In this document: positions 6,913 through 12,832 of the stretch, piece after piece | How the letters are laid out: the number at the start of each line of letters is the position of its first letter | How positions within the stretch are numbered: the first letter of the stretch is position 1 | Assembly (NCBI GenBank): GCA_041591895.1 | Contig: JBFHRE010000072.1 | Location: 1 to 13,843 of the forward strand | Source of the DNA: JBFHRE01 sp041591895 | GTDB taxonomy: Bacteria > Actinomycetota > Acidimicrobiia > Spongiisociales > ZC4RG35 | Direction of reading: 5' to 3' | Length of the DNA: 13,843 nucleotides | Made by a program: the position numbers and the translations under genes | Notes under the pieces: generated by a model | Databases searched by the model: none | What the model was told of the DNA's origin: nothing | Seen by the model: only the letters and a program-made list of their open reading frames with translations

Positions 6913-8184
6913 CTACACGTGCCCGGCGAAGTCCGCCGGATACGGCGGGTGGGAGGCGGCCAGCTCGCCGATCCGACCGGCGGCGTTGGACACGACTGCC
7001 TTGTCGGCGCGGTTCTTCAGCACGTCCACGATCAGCCGCGCCACCTCGGCCGAGCCCTCCTCGTCGAACCCTTGGGTGGTCATCGCCGGTGTTCCGATCC
7101 GCAACCCACTGGTGCGGTACGGCGGACGTGGGTCATCGGGTATCGAATTGAAGTTCAGGGTGATCCCGACCGCATCCAGCAGTTTGGCGGCGTCCCGACC
7201 GGTCAGATCCTCGTCGATCGAGCGCAGATCCATGAGAAACAGGTGGTTGTCGGTGCCGCCGGTGATGAGCCGAACATCCGCGTCCACCATCGTCTGCGCC
7301 ATCGACCGAGCATTGGCCACGATCTGGTCGGTATAGGTGTGGAATGAGGGCTGGGCGGCCTCGTGGAAGCACACCGCCTTGGCCGCGATCTGACTGATGA
7401 TCGGACCGCCCTGACCACCGGGGAACACGGCTTTGTCGATCGCGGCGGCGTACTGCTCGTTGCTGAGGATCATCCCGCCCCGTGGGCCACGAAGAGCCTT
7501 GTGAGTGGTGGCGGTGACGATGTCGGCATGAGGGGTGGGGTTGGGATAGGACTTTCCGGCCACCAGACCGATGAAGTGGGCGGCGTCGACCATGAATACC
7601 GCCCCGATCTCGTCGGCAATCGAGCGGAATGCCTCGTAGTCGAGGTGGCGCGGGTAAGCGGAGTATCCGGCCAGAACGATCTTCGGCTGATGCTTGAGCG
7701 CCAACCGGCGAACGTTGTCCATGTCGATTCGCTCGGTCTCGGGGTCGAGCCCGTAGGCGATGAAGTCGTAGTACTGCCCGGAGAAGTTGACCGGTGAGCC
7801 GTGGGTGAGGTGACCGCCCTGGTCGAGCCGCATCCCGAGGACCTTCTCGCCTGGCTTGAGAAGCGCCAGGTAGACGCCCATGTTCGCCTGCGCACCCGAG
7901 TGAGGCTGAACGTTGGCGTGGGCGGCGCCGAACAAGTCCTTGGCTCGCTCGATCGCGAGATCCTCGATCTCGTCGACGACCTGGCAGCCCTCGTAATAGC
8001 GCTTTCCGGGATACCCCTCGGCGTATTTGTTGGTGAAAACCGAACCGGAGGCGGCCATCACCGCCGGCGAAGCGAAATTCTCGCTCGCGATCAGATGGAT
8101 GTGGGTGTTCTGCCGGACGAGGTCCGACCTGATCAGCCCGGCCACCGCCGGGTCGACGTCGGCGAGCTGGTTCATCGAGATCAT
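6913..8184 (-). CDS. glyA: Serine hydroxymethyltransferase
   Basis: This is a cytoplasmic PLP enzyme converting serine and tetrahydrofolate to glycine and 5,10-methylene-tetrahydrofolate, the main one-carbon source. It has 423 residues, a normal length. The PLP lysine is Lys229 in TATTHKALRGPRGG. The cofactor-ring residues Asp200 and His203 (MVDAAHFIGLVAG), the substrate-binding LIASENF (31-37), the NKYAEGYPGKRYY loop (52-64), the QGGHLTHGSPVNFSG stretch and the GGTDNHLFL motif are all intact. Small deviations from the common pattern are IHLIASEN for IELIASEN and LDQGGH for LDHGGH. The start is ATG at 8182-8184. No Shine-Dalgarno site precedes it, but a TACATT element 8 nt upstream suggests a leaderless message; an in-frame ATG three codons later is an alternative. 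It stands alone between two repeat-filled intergenic regions. Confidence 0.97.
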   Translation of the reverse strand: MISMNQLADVDPAVAGLIRSDLVRQNTHIHLIASENFASPAVMAASGSVFTNKYAEGYPGKRYYEGCQVVDEIEDLAIERAKDLFGAAHANVQPHSGAQANMGVYLALLKPGEKVLGMRLDQGGHLTHGSPVNFSGQYYDFIAYGLDPETERIDMDNVRRLALKHQPKIVLAGYSAYPRHLDYEAFRSIADEIGAVFMVDAAHFIGLVAGKSYPNPTPHADIVTATTHKALRGPRGGMILSNEQYAAAIDKAVFPGGQGGPIISQIAAKAVCFHEAAQPSFHTYTDQIVANARSMAQTMVDADVRLITGGTDNHLFLMDLRSIDEDLTGRDAAKLLDAVGITLNFNSIPDDPRPPYRTSGLRIGTPAMTTQGFDEEGSAEVARLIVDVLKNRADKAVVSNAAGRIGELAASHPPYPADFAGHV

Positions 8185-8192
8185 GAGAGTGG

Positions 8193-8198
8193 AATGTA
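8193..8198 (-). promoter_or_regulatory. Putative -10 element of glyA (leaderless)
   Basis: TACATT on the minus strand lies 8 nt before the glyA ATG, so initiation would fall at or within a base of the start codon. This agrees with the missing ribosome-binding site. No good -35 is placed 16-18 nt upstream; a TTGATT is present but 23 nt away. Confidence 0.45.
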
Positions 8199-8235
8199 GG
8201 TGGCGCGCACGACGGGCGGCGAATCAAAGGGGCCA

Positions 8236-8364
8236 CCGGCTGCCGGCCACCAGTCGCCGGCCAGAACCGGGCATACCGGCTGGAGCCGGGCCGGAGGCCG
8301 GAAGCTGGCGACCGGAATTCGACGGCCGGAAGCTGGCGGCTGGAAGCTGGCGGACGGAGGCTGG
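8236..8364. repeat. Second heptamer array with two inverted arms
   Basis: The left arm (8236-8263) holds four units of the CC(A/G)GYNN type (CCGGCTG, CCGGCCA, CCAGTCG, CCGGCCA). The right arm (8288-8364) holds eleven phased 7-bp units of the opposite sense, mostly NNGCYGG, including AAGCTGG three times and CGGCTGG. Units are more diverged than in the array at 6444-6576. The two arms are inverted relative to each other and separated by about 24 bp, so a long imperfect hairpin or cruciform is possible. The array sits between the ugpC-like gene and the glyA promoter, the same kind of position as the first array relative to atpZ. Confidence 0.75.
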
Positions 8365-8373
8365 GCCTCCGTC
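8353..8373 (-). terminator. Perfect hairpin at the stop codon of the ABC ATPase gene
   Basis: GACGGAGGC and GCCTCCGTC form a 9-bp perfect stem with a 3-nt loop (8362-8364). The stem begins inside the TGA stop codon (8372-8374) of the ATPase gene. There is no U-tract, so termination is inferred from position only. The distal arm overlaps the last units of the heptamer array. Confidence 0.45.
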
Positions 8374-9574
8374 AGGTGATCGATTCGCCCGTGTCCTTGT
8401 CGAAGAAGTGCACCTTCGAGGTGTCGACCACCAGGGTGGCATCCTGACCACTGCGAGGAGCATGGTCTGGGTTTACCCGGGCGGTGAACTTGACCTCGTT
8501 ACCCAGGCTGGCCACGTCGGTGCCCTCGTCCTCCATCAACTCGCGCAATTCCGGAGTGATGACCGGCGGGGTCGCCTTGGTGAAATGCACGAATGCCTCC
8601 GAGCCGAGCTGCTCGGTCAGGTCGACATGTACCCCGATCGTCCGATCGGTCGTGTCACCCCCGGCCGCAGCCAGAATCTCGAACGACTCGGGACGAAGCC
8701 CCAATACGACTTCCTTTCCCTTGTAATCGACCAGACCCTTCTTCTCGTTCAACCGGGCCGGATCCACGAGGATCTTCTCTCCGGCGAACTTGGCGTACAC
8801 CCGATCACCTTCGGCCTCGACCGTCCCGTACGCGAAATTCATCGCCGGCGACCCGATGAAACCGGCCACGAACAGATTGGCCGGCTCGTCATACAGATGA
8901 CGGGGGCTGTCGATCTGCTGCAGATTCGACTCGGTACCCGAGATCTTCCGCAGCACGGCCACCCGGTCACCCATCGTCATCGCTTCGACCTGGTCATGGG
9001 TCACATACAACGTGGTGGTCGCCAGCCGGGTATGCAACAAGCCCAGCTCCGACCGCATCTGAACCCGGAGCTTGGCGTCGAGGTTCGACAACGGCTCGTC
9101 CATCAAGAACGCAGACGGCTCCCGAACGATTGCCCGGCCCATCGCCACCCGCTGCCGCTGACCACCCGACAACGCCTTCGGCTTGCGATCCAGATACTCG
9201 GTGATCTCCAAGACCTTGGCCGCCTCCTCCACCCGCCGTTTGATCTCGTCCTTGGGCATCTTCCGCAGCTTGAGACCAAACGCCATGTTGTCGAACACCG
9301 ACATGTGCGGGTACAGGGCGTAGTTCTGGAACACCATCGCGATGTCCCGATCCTTCGGCGACACGTCGTTGACGACCCTGTCACCGATCTTGAGGTCGCC
9401 CTCTGTGACCTCCTCGAGGCCGGCAACCATTCGCAACAGTGTGGACTTGCCACACCCGGAAGGACCGACCAGGACGACGAACTCTCCATCCTCGACGTGA
9501 ATGTTCACATCAGCGATTGCTCGTGTCCCGCCGGGGTAGACCTTCCCGATTCCGTCAAACGTGATCGAGGCCAC
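8372..9574 (-). CDS. Sugar ABC transporter ATP-binding protein (MalK/UgpC/MsiK type)
   Basis: This is the nucleotide-binding subunit of a CUT1-type carbohydrate importer, acting as a dimer on the inner face of the membrane. It has 400 residues. It shows Walker A GPSGCGKST (37-45), the Q-loop Gln83 in VFQNYALYPHMSV, the signature LSGGQRQRVAMGRA (135-148), Walker B AFLMDE (155-160) and the H-loop His193 in VTHDQVEAMT. A C-terminal OB-fold domain of about 150 residues is typical of UgpC/MalK. There is a small insertion around residues 210-217 (ISGTESNL), where relatives have a short turn. The GTG start (9572-9574) is supported by a perfect AGGAGG (9583-9588) 8 nt upstream. No permease or binding protein lies in the window. 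It may therefore serve several transporters, as MsiK does in Streptomyces; the substrate cannot be told. Confidence 0.92.
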   Translation of the reverse strand: MASITFDGIGKVYPGGTRAIADVNIHVEDGEFVVLVGPSGCGKSTLLRMVAGLEEVTEGDLKIGDRVVNDVSPKDRDIAMVFQNYALYPHMSVFDNMAFGLKLRKMPKDEIKRRVEEAAKVLEITEYLDRKPKALSGGQRQRVAMGRAIVREPSAFLMDEPLSNLDAKLRVQMRSELGLLHTRLATTTLYVTHDQVEAMTMGDRVAVLRKISGTESNLQQIDSPRHLYDEPANLFVAGFIGSPAMNFAYGTVEAEGDRVYAKFAGEKILVDPARLNEKKGLVDYKGKEVVLGLRPESFEILAAAGGDTTDRTIGVHVDLTEQLGSEAFVHFTKATPPVITPELRELMEDEGTDVASLGNEVKFTARVNPDHAPRSGQDATLVVDTSKVHFFDKDTGESIT

Positions 9575-9612
9575 AGCCAAAACCTCCTGAAGTCGACCAG
9601 CGGACCTGCGGG

Positions 9613-9618
9613 AATTTA
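9613..9618 (-). promoter_or_regulatory. Putative extended -10 promoter for the ABC ATPase gene
   Basis: TGGTAAATT on the minus strand combines a TGn extension with the -10 hexamer TAAATT. It lies 38 nt before the GTG start in the 123-bp divergent intergenic region, leaving room for the strong AGGAGG site. No clear -35 hexamer is visible. No convincing promoter is seen for the divergent SDR gene. Confidence 0.4.
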
Positions 9619-9697
9619 CCATGGGGTGAGCAACTGCGCCCGGGCGGCACGATCTGAAGACGAGACTCCCGGGCAGAGATACATCGAGAGGATATTC

Positions 9698-10402
9698 GTG
9701 GGCAGGACCATCGTCATCACCGGAGGAACCGGAGGGCTGGGGACCGCGCTGTCGCGCCGTCTGCTGGCGGCTGGAGATCGACTCGCGATCACCTACCTGC
9801 TCCCGGAGGAAGCTGCACGCTTCGAGGAGACCTTTGGCATCGACGAGGCCAACGTGATGCTCCGGCGGGTGGACGGAGCAGATCCCGAGGCGATGCGGCG
9901 CTTCCTCCAGGAAGCAGCCGACACCTTCGGCGCTGTCGAGGGACTCGCCTGTCTGATCGGCGGATGGGCGGGCGGCCGGGACGTGGAGGAGACCGATGAC
10001 GTCCGCTTCGAGCGGATGCTGGATCTGAATCTCAAGTCCAGCTTCGTCTCCACGAGGGCCGCCCTCCCCCACCTCAAGAAGGCGGAGTACGGGCGAATCG
10101 TGCTGGTCGGCAGCCGGGCGGCGATCGAGAACCCTCCGGGACAGGCTGCATTCAACATGTCGAAGGCGGGTGTCATGGCGCTGGGTCTCAGCCTCGCCTC
10201 GGAGCTGGAAGCGACAGAGGTGACTACGACGGTGCTGGTCCCGAGTGTCATCGACACGCCCGCCACCCGAGCCACGCTCCCGTACGCCGACTACGTCAAC
10301 TGGCCGACGCCCGACGAGATCGCCGGCGTGGCCCAGTTCCTGCTGTCTCGGGAAGCCGGCGTCATGAACGGCGCCATGGTTCCGGTCTACGGACGGGCCT
10401 GA
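9698..10402 (+). CDS. SDR-family NAD(P)-binding protein, catalytic Tyr replaced by Phe
   Basis: This is a 234-residue Rossmann-fold protein of the short-chain dehydrogenase/reductase superfamily. The cofactor motif TGGTGGLG is at residues 8-15, with a VDGAD acidic adenine-pocket segment at 58-62 and the LNLKSSF Asn at 111. The catalytic Ser is Ser139 (VGSRAAI) and the active-site Lys is Lys156. The residue four before Lys156, normally the catalytic Tyr, is Phe152 (AAFNMSKAG). The Ser-to-Phe spacing of 13 is standard, so the alignment is secure. Late segments VPSVIDTPATR and NGAMVPVYGRA resemble an SDR subgroup near dihydropteridine-reductase-like proteins. The GTG start (9698-9700) has GAGAGG six bases upstream. 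The acetyltransferase frame follows directly. The substrate is unknown; activity may be altered or lost. Confidence 0.88.
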   Translation: MGRTIVITGGTGGLGTALSRRLLAAGDRLAITYLLPEEAARFEETFGIDEANVMLRRVDGADPEAMRRFLQEAADTFGAVEGLACLIGGWAGGRDVEETDDVRFERMLDLNLKSSFVSTRAALPHLKKAEYGRIVLVGSRAAIENPPGQAAFNMSKAGVMALGLSLASELEATEVTTTVLVPSVIDTPATRATLPYADYVNWPTPDEIAGVAQFLLSREAGVMNGAMVPVYGRA

Positions 10403-10478
10403 CACGCCGATCGCCCCACAGACGATCTCCACCGAACGGCTGATCCTGACCCCGCTTGCGGTCTCCGACGCCGTCGAG

Positions 10479-10943
10479 ATGGTGTCCGTCCTCTCCTCAG
10501 ACGATCTCTACCAGTTCACCGGTGGCTCGGCTCCTTCGCTCGCTCAGTTGTCTGACCGTTACCGGGATCAGGTCGAAGGCTCAGGCGATCCGGGTGCGGT
10601 GTGGCTCAACTGGATCGTCCGAATCCAACCAGACGGACAGGCGACCGGTTTCGTGCAGGCAACCGTCACCGGCGCGCTGGCCGACCTGGCCTGGGTGATA
10701 GGAATCGAGTGGCAGGGGCAAGGGCATGCGACGGAGGCTGCCACCGCGATGCGGACCTGGCTGGCGGACCAAGGGGTGACCCGGTTCACCGCTCACATCC
10801 ATCCAGCGCACCGGGCCTCGGAAGGCGTGGCCTCGGCGGTCGGCCTGGTTGCGACCGGTACGTTCGACGAGGACGGCGAGCAGGTTTGGGTCTCCCGTCC
10901 TGCGTCGCCCGTCAACCGTCAACGGTCAAACAGTGGTTCGTGA
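10479..10943 (+). CDS. GNAT-family N-acetyltransferase (start uncertain)
   Basis: From the first ordinary start codon, this frame gives 154 residues. Motif A of GNAT enzymes, which binds acetyl-CoA pyrophosphate, is seen as EWQGQGHATEAATAM, followed by a VTRFTAHIHPAHRASEGVASAVGL segment of the RimJ/RimL-like type. The substrate is unknown. The frame stays open upstream to a stop at 10365-10367, and that upstream part encodes STERLILTPLAVSDA, the usual first strand of this family. Between that stop and the ATG at 10479 there is no ATG, GTG or TTG. The true N-terminus probably lies near 10410 and would need an ATC or CTG start, or the start codon has been lost. No Shine-Dalgarno site is seen at any candidate. 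It follows the SDR gene closely and is probably co-transcribed. Confidence 0.72.
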   Translation: MVSVLSSDDLYQFTGGSAPSLAQLSDRYRDQVEGSGDPGAVWLNWIVRIQPDGQATGFVQATVTGALADLAWVIGIEWQGQGHATEAATAMRTWLADQGVTRFTAHIHPAHRASEGVASAVGLVATGTFDEDGEQVWVSRPASPVNRQRSNSGS

Positions 10944-10994
10944 TCCGACCAGGTCGCAGCCGCATCGGTCACTCATCGCTCGCCACAAGACGCA

Positions 10995-11012
10995 GCCGAC
11001 CGCCGAGTCGGC
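10995..11012 (+). terminator. Weak hairpin downstream of the GNAT gene
   Basis: GCCGAC and GTCGGC form a 6-bp stem with a 6-nt loop about 50 nt after the GNAT stop. There is no T-run. The stronger hairpin at 11044-11071 could equally end plus-strand transcription. Confidence 0.2.
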
Positions 11013-11043
11013 GGCGTCCGAGCAGCGTCCCGGCCGGACGCGT

Positions 11044-11071
11044 AGAAACCCCCGCTGGCGCGGAGGTTTCT
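11044..11071 (-). terminator. Intrinsic terminator of the tRNA unit
   Basis: On the minus strand AGAAACCTCCGC and GCGGGGGTTTCT pair through 12 positions with one mismatch around a GCCA loop. The 3' arm ends in TTTCT. It begins 3 nt after the encoded CCA of tRNA-Glu. The stem is nearly symmetric, so it may also stop plus-strand readthrough from the GNAT gene. Confidence 0.75.
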
Positions 11072-11074
11072 CGA

Positions 11075-11150
11075 TGGCAGCCCCGACCAGATTCGAACTG
11101 GCGTTACCGGCTTGAGAGGCCGGCGTCCTAGGCCACTAGACGACGGGGCC
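11075..11150 (-). tRNA. tRNA-Glu (anticodon CTC)
   Basis: 76 nt including an encoded CCA. The acceptor is GGCCCCG paired with CGGGGCT (a G1-U72 wobble at the end), and the discriminator is G. The anticodon arm is CCGGC-CTCTCAA-GCCGG, with anticodon CTC reading GAG. The T-arm is GCCAG-TTCGAAT-CTGGT, and the D-arm contains the conserved GTGGCCTAGGAC. It is the second gene of a two-tRNA unit, 55 nt after tRNA-Gln, and is followed by a strong hairpin terminator. Confidence 0.96.
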
Positions 11151-11205
11151 GTTTTCTTCGGGCTGATCATACGATCCGCCCACATCACCCAGGCGACTAC
11201 CTGGA

Positions 11206-11280
11206 TGGCTCGGGGGGAAGGACTCGAACCCTCAATAACAGGGCCAGAACCTGTCGTGTTGCCGATTACACCACCCCCGA
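11206..11280 (-). tRNA. tRNA-Gln (anticodon CTG)
   Basis: 75 nt including an encoded CCA. The acceptor TCGGGGG pairs fully with CCCCCGA, and the discriminator is G. The anticodon arm is ACAGG-TTCTGGC-CCTGT, with anticodon CTG reading CAG. The T-arm is GAGGG-TTCGAGT-CCTTC. It is transcribed first, from the promoter at 11319-11347, with a leader of about 32 nt, and is followed by tRNA-Glu on the same strand. Confidence 0.96.
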
Positions 11281-11318
11281 ATGCGCACTCGCACGAAGCG
11301 GTGTGCAGGAGCGCCGAC

Positions 11319-11347
11319 AGGTTACCGCAGGGGTGCCACGCCGTCAC
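11319..11347 (-). promoter_or_regulatory. Promoter of the tRNA-Gln/tRNA-Glu unit
   Basis: On the minus strand a -35-like GTGACG (11342-11347) and a -10 TAACCT (11319-11324) are separated by 17 nt. The start would fall about 30 nt before tRNA-Gln. This is the best-formed housekeeping promoter in the window. Its -35 lies about 24 bp from the -10 of the divergent zinc-ribbon gene. Confidence 0.6.
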
Positions 11348-11370
11348 ATTCGGTACCCCACTGCGCCACG

Positions 11371-11376
11371 TAAGCT
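11371..11376 (+). promoter_or_regulatory. Putative -10 element of the zinc-ribbon gene (leaderless)
   Basis: TAAGCT (TAnnnT type) ends 6 nt before the ATG at 11383, so transcription would start at the ATG itself. No Shine-Dalgarno site is present, which fits a leaderless message. The -35 region would overlap the -35 of the divergent tRNA promoter. Confidence 0.5.
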
Positions 11377-11382
11377 CGCGGC

Positions 11383-11757
11383 ATGCTCGAGTTCATCTTC
11401 GGATACGTGATGGGAGAAAAGAGCGCCACCCGGGCGGCGTCATTCGCCAGAGGTGCAGGCGCTGCGGACGCCGCCGCGCTGGGGTTGGAGATCGACGACC
11501 TGAACGAGCGGGTGGACCGCCTGCTGCTCGTGGTCGAGTCGATGTGGTCACTCCTCCGGGAGCACGGATACACCGACGAGCAGCTGGCATCGAGGATCAG
11601 GCACATCGATGGCGAAGACGGCACCGCCGATGGGCGCCGCACGCTCCGACCGACCCGCTGTCCCAAATGCGACTCGATGGTGGAGCCCGGCAGGTCCACC
11701 TGCACCTATTGCGGCGCCGCGATCGCAACAACGACCGGTCCGATGGACCACGTCTGA
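11383..11757 (+). CDS. Small zinc-ribbon protein of unknown function
   Basis: 124 residues; I do not recognise a named family. The N-terminus is hydrophobic and aromatic (MLEFIFGYVMGEKSA) and is followed by an Ala/Gly-rich stretch. A probable amphipathic coiled coil lies at about 36-62 (LNERVDRLLLVVESMWSLL). After a polar linker there is a C-terminal zinc ribbon with Cys93/Cys96 (CPKC) and Cys107/Cys110 (CTYC). This layout suggests a small oligomeric or membrane-associated protein with a zinc-binding tail, but no function can be assigned. The ATG is placed directly behind a -10 element, indicating leaderless expression. It diverges from the tRNA pair and converges on prfA with only 10 bp between the stops. 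Confidence 0.75.
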   Translation: MLEFIFGYVMGEKSATRAASFARGAGAADAAALGLEIDDLNERVDRLLLVVESMWSLLREHGYTDEQLASRIRHIDGEDGTADGRRTLRPTRCPKCDSMVEPGRSTCTYCGAAIATTTGPMDHV

Positions 11758-11767
11758 CCGGGCAGGG

Positions 11768-12832
11768 TCACATCTGTTCGATCGCGTCCGCCCGTTCCTG
11801 GATGCGCAGTGCCTCGACGAACTCTTCCAGATCGCCGTCCAAGACTCCGTCCAACCGGTACAACGTCAGCTCGGCTCGGTGGTCCGTCACCCGACCTTCC
11901 TTGAAGTTGTAGGTGCGGATCTTCTCCGACCGATCGCCGGTCCCGACCTGTGAGCGACGGGCACCCGCCTGCTCAGCGTGCGCCCGTTCCATCTCGCGCT
12001 GATAGAGACGGGCTCTCAGAATTCTGAACGCTTTCTCCTTGTTCTGGAGCTGACTCTTCTCGTCCTGGCAGGTGACCACCTCGCCGGTCGGGACGTGCGT
12101 GAGCCGCACGGCAGAGTCGGTCGTGTTGACCGATTGACCGCCGGGACCGCTGGAGCGAAAGACGTCGATTCTCACGTCGGCGGGGTCGAGCGCAACGTCG
12201 ACCTCATCCGCCTCGGGCAGCACCGCCACTGTGGCAGTCGACGTGTGGATCCTGCCCTGCGACTCCGTCTTGGGCACCCTCTGAACCCGGTGTACCCCGG
12301 CCTCGAACTTGAACCTGGAGTAGGCTCCCCTGCCCTTGATGCCGGCGGTGACTTTGGTGAAACCGCCCGCCTCGGACGGGGACGACTCGAGCACCTCGAA
12401 CCGGAACCCGGAACGATCCGCCCATCTCTCGTACATCCGGAGCAGATCCCCGGCCCACAGCGCCGCTTCGTCGCCCCCGGCCGCCGCCCTGACCTCGACC
12501 AGCACGTCTTTGGAGTCATTGGGGTCGGACGGTGCAAGAGCGTCACGGAGGCGCTCCTCGAGCCCAGCCGAGAGCCGCTTGCGATCGGCCGCCATCTCCA
12601 GGAGCTCTGAGGCCAGCTCGGGGTCGGCCTTCGCCAATTCTTCGGCGTCCCGGCGGTCTTCCTCCGAGCGGCGCCAGTCCCGCACCAGATCGACGATCGT
12701 CCGCAGTTCGGCATGACGGCGACCCAATTCGGCGTAATCCGAGGGGTCGAGGTCCGGAGCCGCCAGCTGAGTCTCGACCGCGGCGAAGTCCGCTTCGGCC
12801 TGCTCGAGCCGGGAAAGGAGACTCCTATCCAT
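11768..12832 (-). CDS. prfA: Peptide chain release factor 1
   Basis: RF1 recognises UAA and UAG stop codons in the ribosomal A site and triggers peptide release. It has 354 residues, a normal length. The long N-terminal helical domain is followed by the stop-codon reading motif PKT at 187-189 (RVPKTESQGRIHTS) and the catalytic GGQ at 231-233 (SSGPGGQSVNTTDSAVR). The PxT pattern identifies RF1; RF2 has SPF. The middle residue is Lys instead of the usual Ala or Val. A typical RF1 C-terminus follows (GDRSEKIRTYNFKEGRVTDHR). The ATG (12830-12832) shares one base with the stop of the upstream gene (TGATG), and no ribosome site is seen, so it is probably translationally coupled. The methyltransferase gene prmC, which commonly follows prfA, is not next to it here. 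Confidence 0.97.
   Translation of the reverse strand: MDRSLLSRLEQAEADFAAVETQLAAPDLDPSDYAELGRRHAELRTIVDLVRDWRRSEEDRRDAEELAKADPELASELLEMAADRKRLSAGLEERLRDALAPSDPNDSKDVLVEVRAAAGGDEAALWAGDLLRMYERWADRSGFRFEVLESSPSEAGGFTKVTAGIKGRGAYSRFKFEAGVHRVQRVPKTESQGRIHTSTATVAVLPEADEVDVALDPADVRIDVFRSSGPGGQSVNTTDSAVRLTHVPTGEVVTCQDEKSQLQNKEKAFRILRARLYQREMERAHAEQAGARRSQVGTGDRSEKIRTYNFKEGRVTDHRAELTLYRLDGVLDGDLEEFVEALRIQERADAIEQM

Noticed and set aside
8027..9697. N-terminal 550 codons of a very long plus-strand frame ending in the SDR protein
   Set aside because: This part is antisense to glyA and the ABC ATPase. Only the portion from the GTG at 9698 resembles a protein family and has a ribosome site.
9575..10432. 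Minus-strand extension of the ABC ATPase frame across the SDR gene
   Set aside because: The ATPase N-terminus with AGGAGG at 9583-9588 defines the start. The extension is a shadow of the SDR coding strand.
10973..11347. Minus-strand frame spanning both tRNA genes
   Set aside because: It reads straight through two well-formed tRNAs and their terminator, so it is not a protein gene.
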